The translations under genes and the position numbers were made by a program. This document shows positions 8,562 through 17,026 of a DNA stretch of 64,000 bases, piece after piece. This DNA comes from Flavobacterium sp. NRK F7 (GTDB lineage: Bacteria; Bacteroidota; Bacteroidia; Flavobacteriales; Flavobacteriaceae): contig NZ_JAMXLB010000001.1 in NCBI RefSeq assembly GCF_024054195.1, positions 1,203,646 through 1,267,645 on the forward strand. Reading direction: 5' to 3'. How positions within the stretch are numbered: position 1 is the first letter of the stretch; each line of letters begins with the position of its first letter. The notes under the pieces were generated by a model, which saw only the letters and a list, made by a program, of their open reading frames with translations, had not been told where the DNA came from and searched no databases.

Positions 8562-9275
8562 ATGACAAAGTTATCAGTAAATATTAATAAAATAGCAACT
8601 TTAAGAAATTCTAGAGGTGGAAATGTTCCTAATTTATTAAAAGTAGCCCAAGATTTAGAACACTTCGGAGCACAAGGCATTACCATTCATCCTAGACCCG
8701 ATGAAAGACATATTAAATATCAAGACGCCTTCGACTTAAAGACTGTGGTGCATACCGAATATAATATTGAAGGAAATCCAATTCCAAAATTTATGGATTT
8801 GGTTTTACAAATTAAACCTACCCAAGTTACCTTAGTGCCAGATGCTGATGATGCCATAACATCTAACGCTGGTTGGAATACTGTAAAACATAAAGATTTC
8901 TTAATTGATGTGATACAAGAGTGTAAAAAAAACGGGATTCGAACTTCTATTTTTGTGGATCCAATCCTTGAAATGATTGATGGAGCCAAAGAAACAGGAA
9001 CGGATAGGATTGAATTATATACTGAAGAATTTGCGAAACAATATGAGTTAGGCAATACTAATGGAATTGATTCATATGTAGCGGCTGCTGTTAGAGCTAA
9101 TGATTTAGGATTAGGTATCAATGCAGGACATGATTTAAGTTTGGAGAATATACGTTTTTTTAAAGAAAATATTCCTAACTTGTTAGAGGTTTCAATTGGC
9201 CATGCTCTAATCTCTGAGTCTATTTATCTTGGAATAGAAAATGTTGTAAATATGTATCTTCAAAAACTAAAATAA
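8562..9275 (+). CDS. pdxJ: Pyridoxine 5'-phosphate synthase
   Basis: Condenses 1-deoxyxylulose 5-phosphate with 3-amino-2-oxopropyl phosphate to pyridoxine 5'-phosphate, the last ring-forming step of DXP-dependent vitamin B6 synthesis. The 237-residue TIM barrel has the N-terminal LSVNINKIATLRNSRGG strand, the HPRPDERHI phosphate-binding and catalytic segment, the TLVPD strand, the late GINAGHDLS loop and the VSIGHALI strand. Full family length. Its TAA shares one base with the ATG of the next gene, so translation is coupled. Confidence 0.97.
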   Translation: MTKLSVNINKIATLRNSRGGNVPNLLKVAQDLEHFGAQGITIHPRPDERHIKYQDAFDLKTVVHTEYNIEGNPIPKFMDLVLQIKPTQVTLVPDADDAITSNAGWNTVKHKDFLIDVIQECKKNGIRTSIFVDPILEMIDGAKETGTDRIELYTEEFAKQYELGNTNGIDSYVAAAVRANDLGLGINAGHDLSLENIRFFKENIPNLLEVSIGHALISESIYLGIENVVNMYLQKLK

Positions 9276-10036
9276 TGATTTTTTCAAAAGTAGAAGGTAA
9301 AGGAAAACCTTTTTTAATCATTCATGGGTTTTTAGGGATGTCTGATAATTGGAAAACATTAGGAGGGCAGTTTGCTGATGAAGGATATGAAGTACATTTG
9401 CTTGATATGAGAAATCATGGTAGAAGTTTTCATTCCGATATCTTTAATTATGATGTAATGGTAGAAGATGTAGTAGCTTACTGTAATGAAAATGAGTTGA
9501 AGGATGTTGTTTTATTAGGTCATTCGATGGGTGGTAAGGTGGCGATGCAATTCGCATGTCAATACCCTGATTTGGTTTCAAAATTGATAATAGCAGATAT
9601 AGGTCCTAAATTTTATGCGCCTCATCATCAAACTATTTTAGAAGGTTTAAATGCAGTCAATTTTGATATTAAACCAAGTCGAAACGATGTTGATGACATA
9701 GTGTCAAAGTATATTACCGATTTCGGAACACGTCAATTCTTGTTGAAAAACTTGTATTGGATTGAGTCGGGTCAACTGGCTTTCCGTTTTGATTTAAAAA
9801 GCTTGACAAAAAATAGTAACGAAATTGGAAAAGAATTACCAATAGGTTTAACTTTTCAAAAAGAAACTCTTTTTTTAAGAGGAGCGCAATCTAATTATAT
9901 TGAAGATGTAGATTTTGAGACTATAAAAATAGTATTTCCTAAGAGTGAGATAGTTACAATTTCAAACGCTGGACATTGGTTGCATGCTGAAAATCCTAAA
10001 GATTTTTTTATGGAAGTAATGAATTTTTTGAAATAA
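9275..10036 (+). CDS. Alpha/beta hydrolase (YbfF-like esterase)
   Basis: A 253-residue single-domain hydrolase with the oxyanion region HGFLGMSDNW and the nucleophile elbow GHSMGG (Ser near residue 87). A late acid precedes the catalytic His in ISNAGHWLHAENP. LLDMRNHGRS at the N-terminal part is typical of the YbfF/abhydrolase-11 group. No signal peptide is present, so it is cytoplasmic. It is coupled to pdxJ by a one-base overlap. The substrate cannot be predicted; the family acts on acyl-CoA or ester model substrates. Confidence 0.9.
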   Translation: MIFSKVEGKGKPFLIIHGFLGMSDNWKTLGGQFADEGYEVHLLDMRNHGRSFHSDIFNYDVMVEDVVAYCNENELKDVVLLGHSMGGKVAMQFACQYPDLVSKLIIADIGPKFYAPHHQTILEGLNAVNFDIKPSRNDVDDIVSKYITDFGTRQFLLKNLYWIESGQLAFRFDLKSLTKNSNEIGKELPIGLTFQKETLFLRGAQSNYIEDVDFETIKIVFPKSEIVTISNAGHWLHAENPKDFFMEVMNFLK

Positions 10037-10079
10037 AAAATAAATTTATTATGAATGCATAATATTTTAAGGTAAAAAA

Positions 10080-10109
10080 TTGTAAATTCCATATTTTATT
10101 ATAATTTTG
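10080..10109 (+). promoter_or_regulatory. Bacteroidota-type promoter of the FadL-family gene
   Basis: TTG at 10080-10082 and TAATTTTG at 10102-10109 with exactly 19 bases between. This is the preferred -33/-7 arrangement and lies about 50 bases before the ATG at 10158. Confidence 0.7.
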
Positions 10110-10157
10110 GTATATAGATATTAATAAATTCAAGAAAAACTAACACATTTTAACATT

Positions 10158-11396
10158 ATGAGAAAATTACTTTCTTTAACATTAATGGCTTTAGCGAGCT
10201 CTACTGCTTTTGCGGGTGGTTATAGGGTGAGTATTCAAGGTCAGAAACAATTGGCTATGGGGCATACGGGTGTCGCTGTAGTAAATAGTGCAGAGACAGC
10301 TTTTTTTAATCCTGCTGGGATGGCTTATCTAGATAAGAAATTTAACTTATCTGTTGGAGCTAGTGGGTTGTTTGCAAAAGTAAGATTTCAAGAAAATACG
10401 TTTAATACGACGGCTTCTTCGGATAATTTTGGTACACCATTTAATGCCTATGCTACCTATAAATTGAATGACTGGTTAACAGCAGGTTTGGCAGTTTATA
10501 CTCCATATGGAAGTGCTGTAGATTGGGATCAAAACTGGCAAGGAGCTTACTTGGTTAATAATATTGATTTAAAAGCAATTTTTATTCAACCAACTATTTC
10601 TGTTAGAGTAGGTGAACATTTCAGTATTGGTGGAGGACCTATATATGCTACTGGCGCTGTTACTTTTAATAGAAATTTATATGCTTCAAACACTACTTTT
10701 CAAGTAGATGGTGATCCAACGGATTTAACTATTGAAGGTAAAGGGATTTCTGCTTGGGGATATAATATAGGTATGATGTTTAATCCGACGGATAAAATTA
10801 GATTAGGTTTAAATTACCGTTCAGAAATAATGATGGAAGCTAGAGATGGAGATGCTACATTTAACGATGTTCCAGATTTTGCTCAAACGTCGTTAACCAA
10901 CACAACTTTTAATGCAGATTTGCCGTTGCCTGCAGAAGTAACTGCTGGTATTTCGGTTCAAGTAACTGACAAATGGTTGTTTGCATTTGATTTTAATCAT
11001 ACAATGTGGAGTGCTTACAAAAGTTTAAATGTAAGTTTTAATAATGGATTACCAACTTCTGTAAATCCAAGAAATTATAAAGATGCATCTACATATAGAT
11101 TTGGAACTCAATATAAAGCTAACGATAAATTTACTTTTAGAGCGGGTTATTATTTTGACGAAAGTCCAGTTCAAGATGGCTATTTTGCGCCAGAAACGCC
11201 ACGTAATGATTCTAATGCTTTCACTGGAGGTTTAACATATCAATTAAATGAAAAATTTGGAATTGATGTTTCGTTCTTATATATTCATTTTGACGAAATT
11301 GAGAATTCTTACGATTACAATCCTAATGGTGAATTTAGAGGAACTTACAAATCGGTTGTGTTTTCTCCAGGTGTTGGTATAACTTATGGTTTTTAA
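10158..11396 (+). CDS. OmpP1/FadL family outer membrane transporter
   Basis: A 412-residue barrel that takes up hydrophobic compounds such as long-chain fatty acids across the outer membrane. It has a signal peptide (cleavage after about AFAGG at residue 20). The FadL N-terminal hatch signature is seen as GHTGVAVVNSAETAFFNPAGMAYL, where the NPAGMA box is diagnostic. Repeated amphipathic strands follow and it ends in VGITYGF with a terminal Phe. It is followed after 16 bases by an SGNH lipoprotein, a pair that may handle lipids or their hydrolysis products together (inference). Confidence 0.93.
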   Translation: MRKLLSLTLMALASSTAFAGGYRVSIQGQKQLAMGHTGVAVVNSAETAFFNPAGMAYLDKKFNLSVGASGLFAKVRFQENTFNTTASSDNFGTPFNAYATYKLNDWLTAGLAVYTPYGSAVDWDQNWQGAYLVNNIDLKAIFIQPTISVRVGEHFSIGGGPIYATGAVTFNRNLYASNTTFQVDGDPTDLTIEGKGISAWGYNIGMMFNPTDKIRLGLNYRSEIMMEARDGDATFNDVPDFAQTSLTNTTFNADLPLPAEVTAGISVQVTDKWLFAFDFNHTMWSAYKSLNVSFNNGLPTSVNPRNYKDASTYRFGTQYKANDKFTFRAGYYFDESPVQDGYFAPETPRNDSNAFTGGLTYQLNEKFGIDVSFLYIHFDEIENSYDYNPNGEFRGTYKSVVFSPGVGITYGF

Positions 11397-11412
11397 TAAA
11401 AAAATATAGAAA

Positions 11413-13035
11413 ATGAAAAATAAATTTATATACTTAGCTATTTTGGCTGCTGGTTTTGCTTCATGTGAGCCAGAATTTGATAATCCAGTATCAACTGATG
11501 ACTATTCTGCTGGAGAAGCTGATTTTTCTTCTTATGTTGCAGTAGGGAACTCTTTAACTGCTGGGTACATGGATGGTACTGTTTATAAATCAGGTCAAGA
11601 AAACTCTTTTCCCAATCTATTAGCAAAACAGTTTTCTGTTGTAGGAGGAGGTGCGTTTACACAACCTTCTTACGAAGATGATGTTAACAACTTAGGTGGT
11701 ATAGCTGGATTTTCAAGTACAAGATTAATAATTAATACTGAACCAAAAACTGATGGAAGCGGAAATATTTTATTAGACTGTAATGGGAATCCAATTTTAA
11801 AAGGTTTGCAGCCAATTGCAGGTACATCAACAGTTACTTTAGCACCACAAGCCACTGCTTATAATAATATGGGGGTTCCTGGAGCAAAATCATTTCATTT
11901 ATTACTTCCTGGATATGGTTCTTTAAACCCATATTATGCAAGACATGCAACATCTTCAACTTCAACTGTATTAGGGGATGCAATGATGAAAAATCCAACT
12001 TTTTTTACTAACTGGATTGGTGCAAACGATGTGTTGGCTTATGCTACTTCTGGTGGAATTGGCGTGAATCAAACAGGAAATTCAAATATCGCTACATATG
12101 GAATGAATGATATTACGGATCCTCAAACTTTTGCTTTTCATTATAATTTAATCATCAATGGAGGTACACATCCGTCTTTTGGTCCAGTAACAGGTCTGAC
12201 TGCAAATGGAGCAAAAGGGGTTGTAGCAACTATTCCAAGTGTAACTTCAATTCCATTCTTTACAACAGTTCCTTACAATCCTTTGACAGCTTGTTCTTTA
12301 GGTGGGAATAATCAAGCTATCGGAGAGGCTACAATAAATGCTTTAAATGCGCAATTGTATGGGCCACTTAAGCAAGCTTTAACAGCTTTTAATGCAGGTT
12401 CAAGAATTGATTTATTGGTAACTACTGGAGGAAACCCACTATTAATTAAAGATGAAACTTTGCCTGATTTATCAGCTCAATTAACTGCTGCATTTACTCC
12501 AACTTTAGGTGCTTCTACAGCAGCTTTTTATGGAAGTGTTTTTGGGCAAGCAAGACAAGCTACAGCTAGTGATTTAGTATTGTTAACAACAAGTTCTGTT
12601 ATAGGAACTGCTCCTGCTGGTGTTCCTGCTCCTTTGGATAAATATGGAATAACTTATCCTTTACAAGATCAGCATATATTAATCCCATCAGAACAAACGG
12701 CTATTGCTACTGCTACAGCGGCTTATAATAATGCTATAGTTTCAGTAGCAGCATCAAAAGATTTAGCTGTTGCTGATATGAATACTATTTTAAACAAATT
12801 AGTGAGTGGTTTAAGAGCAGATAATGGAACATTATATACTGCTAATTATTTTAACAGCGGTACAACAGAGTTTAAAGTTTTATTCTCTTTAGATGGTGTG
12901 CATCCAAATGCAAGAGGTTATTCAGTAATATCAAATGAAATTATAAAAGTGATTAATTCACATTACAAAGCAAACTTGCCATTATTAAATCCAAATGATT
13001 ATCCAGGAATTCATATTTTGGCTAGTAATAACTAA
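11413..13035 (+). CDS. SGNH/GDSL hydrolase-like lipoprotein
   Basis: A 540-residue exported lipoprotein: the signal peptide ends in the lipobox-like GFASC (Cys19). The SGNH blocks are visible: block I as VAVGNSLTAGY (about residues 42-52, with Asn replacing Asp of GDSL, as is common in this subgroup), block III GANDVL (about residue 203) and block V DGVHPNARGY (Asp and His near residues 495-498). The long insert between blocks is Ala/Thr-rich. It follows the FadL-type porin by 16 bases and is closed by a terminator. It probably releases acyl groups from a lipid or glycan ester; the substrate is unknown. Confidence 0.88.
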   Translation: MKNKFIYLAILAAGFASCEPEFDNPVSTDDYSAGEADFSSYVAVGNSLTAGYMDGTVYKSGQENSFPNLLAKQFSVVGGGAFTQPSYEDDVNNLGGIAGFSSTRLIINTEPKTDGSGNILLDCNGNPILKGLQPIAGTSTVTLAPQATAYNNMGVPGAKSFHLLLPGYGSLNPYYARHATSSTSTVLGDAMMKNPTFFTNWIGANDVLAYATSGGIGVNQTGNSNIATYGMNDITDPQTFAFHYNLIINGGTHPSFGPVTGLTANGAKGVVATIPSVTSIPFFTTVPYNPLTACSLGGNNQAIGEATINALNAQLYGPLKQALTAFNAGSRIDLLVTTGGNPLLIKDETLPDLSAQLTAAFTPTLGASTAAFYGSVFGQARQATASDLVLLTTSSVIGTAPAGVPAPLDKYGITYPLQDQHILIPSEQTAIATATAAYNNAIVSVAASKDLAVADMNTILNKLVSGLRADNGTLYTANYFNSGTTEFKVLFSLDGVHPNARGYSVISNEIIKVINSHYKANLPLLNPNDYPGIHILASNN

Positions 13036-13060
13036 TAAGTTGATAAAAAATTGTTTTAAA

Positions 13061-13088
13061 AGACACCTTTTTAGGTGTCTTTTTTTTA
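13061..13088 (+). terminator. Rho-independent terminator after SGNH gene
   Basis: Stem AGACACCT/AGGTGTCT (13061-13068 and 13073-13080) with a 4-base loop and a seven-T tail. It ends the FadL-SGNH operon. Confidence 0.9.
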
Positions 13089-13103
13089 TCTTTAAAATAA
13101 AAA

Positions 13104-13448
13104 ATGAATTTACTGATCAAACTTTTAATTACAACTGTTCTAGTAGTTGTGATTTCTAAATTTTTGCCTGGTATAAGTATTGCAAGTTATCAAAGTGCTT
13201 TTATTGTGGCTATTGTTTTGGCATTGTTAAATGCTTTTTTAAAACCAATTTTGATATTTTTAACTATACCAGCAACTATTCTTACCTTAGGATTGTTTTT
13301 GTTAGTTATTAATGCGGTAATTATAATGATTGGTGATTATTTTGTAGATGGCTTTTCTGTTTCAGGATTTTGGACGGCTTTCTTATTTAGTATTATTCTT
13401 TCCGTTTGTCAATCAATATTAAATGGGATTTTTATCGAAAAAGACTAA
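13104..13448 (+). CDS. Phage holin family 4-like / YvlD-type small membrane protein
   Basis: A 114-residue integral membrane protein with four hydrophobic helices (about residues 3-22, 30-50, 55-77 and 88-110). The motif ALLNAFLKPILIFLTIPATILTLGLF is characteristic of the PF04020 group ('mycobacterial four-TM phage holin', YvlD). Despite the name, these are ordinary chromosomal genes and nothing phage-related surrounds it. Function unknown. Confidence 0.85.
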   Translation: MNLLIKLLITTVLVVVISKFLPGISIASYQSAFIVAIVLALLNAFLKPILIFLTIPATILTLGLFLLVINAVIIMIGDYFVDGFSVSGFWTAFLFSIILSVCQSILNGIFIEKD

Positions 13449-13527
13449 TTTCTGTATGCAAAGAAATGGATAGAATAGAATTCTAAGGAATAAATTTTAC
13501 AGAATTGAAATTCAATCAATTAAAAAG

Positions 13528-13558
13528 TTGCTTGAGTTGTAAAAAATATTTAATTTTG
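13528..13558 (+). promoter_or_regulatory. Promoter of trigger factor gene
   Basis: TTG at 13528-13530 and TAATTTTG at 13551-13558, 20 bases apart. A start site near 13564 leaves a leader of about 30 bases to the ATG at 13593. This supports that ATG over the in-frame ATG at 13572. Confidence 0.65.
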
Positions 13559-13592
13559 CAACCCAATTTTCATGTCAATAAAAAATAATATA

Positions 13593-14918
13593 ATGAATAT
13601 TACAAGAGAGCAAGTTGATGCTTTAAACGCAATTGTTAAAGTTGCGGTTACTAAAGAGGATTATGCAGATAAAGTGCAAAAAGTATTAGCAGACTATAGA
13701 AAAAATGCTAACATACCAGGTTTTAGAAAAGGAGCAGTGCCAATGAGTTTGATTCAAAAACAATATGGTAAAGCAGTACTTTTAGATGAAGTAAATAAAA
13801 TATTACAAGCTTCTTTAAATGATTATTTAGTGGAAGAAAAATTAGATATTTTAGGAAATCCACTTCCAAAAGTAACGGAAGATTTCGATTGGAACAAAGA
13901 CGATTTTACTTTTGAATTTGAATTAGGTTTAGCTCCAGAATTTGCAGTTGATTTAGATGCAAAATCCAATGTAACTAAATTTGATATAGTTGCTGATGAT
14001 AAAATGCTTGACGAACAAGTTGAGCGTATTCAAAAGCAATATGGAAAGATGATTTCTCAAGATAAAGTTGCAGAAGATCATACGTTAAGAGGGACTTTTT
14101 CAAACGAAGAAAAAGGAATTCACAATGCCACTACCATTACTTTAGATATTTTTAATGATAAAAAAACAGCAAAGAAATTTGTTGGTAAAAAAGTAGGTGA
14201 TGTTGTTTCTTTAGAAACAAAAGGACTTTTTGATGACGACCATAAATTAATGGATTATTTAAAAGTTTCTCATGATGATGTTCACGGTTTAGATATTACG
14301 GTTGATTTCACTATTGAAGAAATCAATGCAGTTGAAAAAGCAGAATTAAACCAAGAATTGTTTGATAAGTTATTTGGAGAAGGAAATGTAACTTCTGTAG
14401 AGGAATTAAAAGCTAAAATAAAAGAAGATGCGGAAGCACAATTTGCGCAACAAGCCGATCAAAAATTCTTAAATGATGTTATTGAGTCATTAATTGATAA
14501 TACAAAATTTGATTTACCTGCTGTATTCTTAAAAAAATGGATTCAAACTGTAGGTGAAAATCCATTGTCTACTGAACAAGCAGAAGAAGAATATGCTAAA
14601 TCGGAAAAAGGGTTACGTTACCAATTGATTGAAAACAAAATCATCGCTTCTAATAATTTGCAAATTCAATTTGAAGATTTAAAAGCACATACTGCAGAGT
14701 TAATTAAGAAACAAATGGCTCAGTTTGGACAATTGAATCCAACAGATGAAGAGGTTGATGGAATTGTGGCTAGAGTACTTTCTAATCAAGAAGAAGTAAA
14801 ACGTTTGTCTGAGCAAGTAATGAGCGAAAAAATGTTGAGCTTGTTCAAAGAGAAAATCAAAGCAAAATCTAAAAAAGTAAACTATCAAGAGTTTATTAAA
14901 GAGATGTACGGAGAATAA
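13593..14918 (+). CDS. tig: Trigger factor
   Basis: Ribosome-associated chaperone, and peptidyl-prolyl isomerase in many species. From the ATG at 13593 the protein is 441 residues and begins MNITREQVDALNAIVKV. The ribosome-docking signature appears as PGFRKGAVPMSLIQKQYG (about residues 41-58). A reduced PPIase-like middle domain (about 150-240) and the long helical C-terminal domain follow. An in-frame ATG 21 bases upstream exists but sits too close to the promoter. The gene heads a tig-clpP-clpX cluster linking folding and degradation. Confidence 0.95.
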   Translation: MNITREQVDALNAIVKVAVTKEDYADKVQKVLADYRKNANIPGFRKGAVPMSLIQKQYGKAVLLDEVNKILQASLNDYLVEEKLDILGNPLPKVTEDFDWNKDDFTFEFELGLAPEFAVDLDAKSNVTKFDIVADDKMLDEQVERIQKQYGKMISQDKVAEDHTLRGTFSNEEKGIHNATTITLDIFNDKKTAKKFVGKKVGDVVSLETKGLFDDDHKLMDYLKVSHDDVHGLDITVDFTIEEINAVEKAELNQELFDKLFGEGNVTSVEELKAKIKEDAEAQFAQQADQKFLNDVIESLIDNTKFDLPAVFLKKWIQTVGENPLSTEQAEEEYAKSEKGLRYQLIENKIIASNNLQIQFEDLKAHTAELIKKQMAQFGQLNPTDEEVDGIVARVLSNQEEVKRLSEQVMSEKMLSLFKEKIKAKSKKVNYQEFIKEMYGE

Positions 14919-14944
14919 ATTTCTCACAAAAAATAATTATCTTT

Positions 14945-14970
14945 GAACGTCAAACTGTGGTTTGACGTTC
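14945..14970. repeat. Perfect hairpin between tig and clpP
   Basis: Arms GAACGTCAAA and TTTGACGTTC (14945-14954 and 14961-14970) around CTGTGG. The T-tract that follows is weak, so it could be a leaky terminator, an mRNA-processing site or a regulator site before clpP. Confidence 0.6.
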
Positions 14971-14999
14971 TTAGTTTATAAACCATTAATAAAGTTACT

Positions 15000-15659
15000 A
15001 TGAATTACGGAAAAGAATTTAAAAAATACGCTACTAAGCATCATGGAGTAAATAGTTTGTACTATGATAAAATTGTTAATAGTATGACTCCTTATATTAT
15101 CGAGGAACGTCAGATGAACGTGGCTTCAATGGACGTTTTCTCACGTTTAATGATGGATCGCATCATCTTCTTAGGAACAGGAGTTGATGATTATGTAGCC
15201 AATATTATTCAAGCGCAATTGTTGTTTCTAGAAAGTACAGATGCTTCTAAAGATATTAGTATTTATATTAATTCTCCAGGAGGAAGTGTGTATGCTGGTT
15301 TAGGAATATATGATACGATGCAATTGGTAAAGCCTGATGTGGCTACCATTTGTACAGGAATGGCAGCTTCTATGGGAGCAGTTCTATTATGTGCAGGCGC
15401 AGATGGTAAAAGATCAGCTTTGCCTCATTCCAGAGTAATGATTCACCAACCATCAGGAGGAGCACAAGGTGTTGCAACAGACATGGAAATCAACTTGAGG
15501 GAAATGTTAAAATTAAAAGAAGAGTTATATCGTATTATTTCTCAGCATTCCAAACAGCCTTACGATAAAGTATATAAAGACAGTGAAAGAGATTACTGGA
15601 TGATTGCTTCTGAGGCAAAAGAGTATGGAATGATTGATGAGGTTTTAGAAAGAAAATAA
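15000..15659 (+). CDS. clpP: ATP-dependent Clp protease proteolytic subunit ClpP
   Basis: Serine peptidase that forms the tetradecameric chamber fed by ClpX. The 219 residues include the catalytic Ser in CTGMAASMGA (S124), His in SRVMIHQPSGG (H149) and an Asp in the KDSERDYWM region. The SPGGSVYAGLGIYDTM segment builds the oxyanion environment. A 40-residue N-terminal extension relative to mature E. coli ClpP is usual for Bacteroidota. The gene lies between tig and clpX on the same strand. Confidence 0.97.
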   Translation: MNYGKEFKKYATKHHGVNSLYYDKIVNSMTPYIIEERQMNVASMDVFSRLMMDRIIFLGTGVDDYVANIIQAQLLFLESTDASKDISIYINSPGGSVYAGLGIYDTMQLVKPDVATICTGMAASMGAVLLCAGADGKRSALPHSRVMIHQPSGGAQGVATDMEINLREMLKLKEELYRIISQHSKQPYDKVYKDSERDYWMIASEAKEYGMIDEVLERK

Positions 15660-15719
15660 AAAAACAAGAGGCATCGGATTAAGTTTTTTTCTTAATGTGT
15701 TGTGTCTAAAAGAGTAAAA

Positions 15720-16952
15720 ATGGCAAAAGAAGTATTAGAGTGTTCTTTTTGTGGAAGAAAAAAGCCAGAAACTAATTTGTTAATTGCAGGTATAGATTCA
15801 CATATTTGTGACCGTTGTATTGAGCAAGCGCATGGAATAGTTTTAGAAGAACTAAAACAAAGTGGTAAAACAGAACTGTTGTCTGATTTAGTTTTGTTAA
15901 AGCCTAAAGAAATTAAAACGTTTCTAGATCAATATATTATTGGTCAAGATCAGACTAAAAAAGTAATGAGTGTTGCAGTTTACAATCATTATAAACGATT
16001 AATGCAAGCTCAGACTGATGATGAGGTTGAAATAGAAAAAAGCAACATCATAATGGTAGGTCAAACAGGAACCGGCAAGACTTTAGTGGCAAAAACCATT
16101 GCAAAAATGTTAAATGTTCCTTTGGCTATTGTAGATGCTACTGTATTAACAGAAGCGGGTTATGTAGGTGAAGATGTAGAAAGCATTTTAACACGGTTAT
16201 TACAAGCTGCAGATTATGATGTGGATCGCGCGCAAAGAGGTATCGTTTTTATAGATGAAATTGATAAAATTGCTCGTAAAAGCGATAATCCGTCTATCAC
16301 ACGTGATGTTTCGGGTGAAGGAGTACAACAAGCTTTATTGAAACTTTTAGAGGGAACTGTTGTAAATGTGCCGCCTAAAGGGGGAAGAAAGCATCCAGAT
16401 CAAAAATTTGTAGAGGTTAATACGCAAAATATCTTGTTCATTGCAGGTGGAGCTTTTGATGGAATTGAAAAAATAATTTCCAAAAGATTAAACCGTCAAG
16501 CAGTAGGGTATAGTACTTCTAAAGATAACAACGAAATTGACAAAGACAATTTGTTGCAATATGTGATTCCAAAAGATTTAAAAGATTTTGGATTAATTCC
16601 AGAAATTATTGGTCGTTTACCCGTATTGTCTTATATGAATCCTTTAGATGCAGAAACGTTAAGAGCTATTCTTACAGAGCCTAAAAATGCTTTGGTAAAA
16701 CAATATAAAAAATTGTTTGAAATGGATGATGTGCATTTTGAAATGGAGGAAGAGGCATTACAGTTTATTGTAGAAAAAGCTTTAGAATATAAGTTAGGAG
16801 CAAGAGGACTTCGCTCTTTGTGTGAAGCTATACTAACTGATGCAATGTTTGATTTGCCTGGTTCTTCTGAAAAAGAATTGCATGTAACTAAAGAATTTGC
16901 AGAACACAGTTTGAATAAAAACCTGTTGCAGCGTTTAAAAACGGCATCTTAA
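15720..16952 (+). CDS. clpX: ATP-dependent Clp protease ATP-binding subunit ClpX
   Basis: AAA+ unfoldase that recognises tagged substrates and threads them into ClpP. From the ATG at 15720 the protein is 410 residues and begins [12 protein letters not shown]; a GTG six codons earlier opens the frame but adds an atypical extension. It has the C4 zinc-binding domain (CSFC...CDRC), Walker A GQTGTGKT, Walker [10 protein letters not shown], the GYVGEDVES pore-loop region, an [15 protein letters not shown] arginine-finger segment seen as [14 protein letters not shown], and the sensor-2 GARGLR. Confidence 0.97.
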   Translation: MAKEVLECSFCGRKKPETNLLIAGIDSHICDRCIEQAHGIVLEELKQSGKTELLSDLVLLKPKEIKTFLDQYIIGQDQTKKVMSVAVYNHYKRLMQAQTDDEVEIEKSNIIMVGQTGTGKTLVAKTIAKMLNVPLAIVDATVLTEAGYVGEDVESILTRLLQAADYDVDRAQRGIVFIDEIDKIARKSDNPSITRDVSGEGVQQALLKLLEGTVVNVPPKGGRKHPDQKFVEVNTQNILFIAGGAFDGIEKIISKRLNRQAVGYSTSKDNNEIDKDNLLQYVIPKDLKDFGLIPEIIGRLPVLSYMNPLDAETLRAILTEPKNALVKQYKKLFEMDDVHFEMEEEALQFIVEKALEYKLGARGLRSLCEAILTDAMFDLPGSSEKELHVTKEFAEHSLNKNLLQRLKTAS

Positions 16953-16969
16953 AATCTAAAATAAAAACA

Positions 16970-17004
16970 AAAAATCCCGAGAAAATGACTCTCGGGATTT
17001 TTTT
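16970..17004. terminator. Bidirectional terminator between clpX and the OmpA gene
   Basis: A ten-base-pair stem AATCCCGAGA/TCTCGGGATT (16973-16982, 16990-16999) with T-runs on both strands. It serves the convergent genes clpX (plus) and the OmpA-family gene (minus). Confidence 0.9.
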
Positions 17005-17026
17005 ATCTATTGTTTACCTGTTTATT

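Noticed and set aside
8486..8686. 66-residue minus-strand frame over the pdxJ start
   Set aside because: Overlaps the well-supported pdxJ N-terminus and has no family features.
13104..13448. Prophage suggested by the 'phage holin' family name
   Set aside because: No phage structural, lysis or integrase genes nearby; PF04020 members are ordinary chromosomal membrane proteins.
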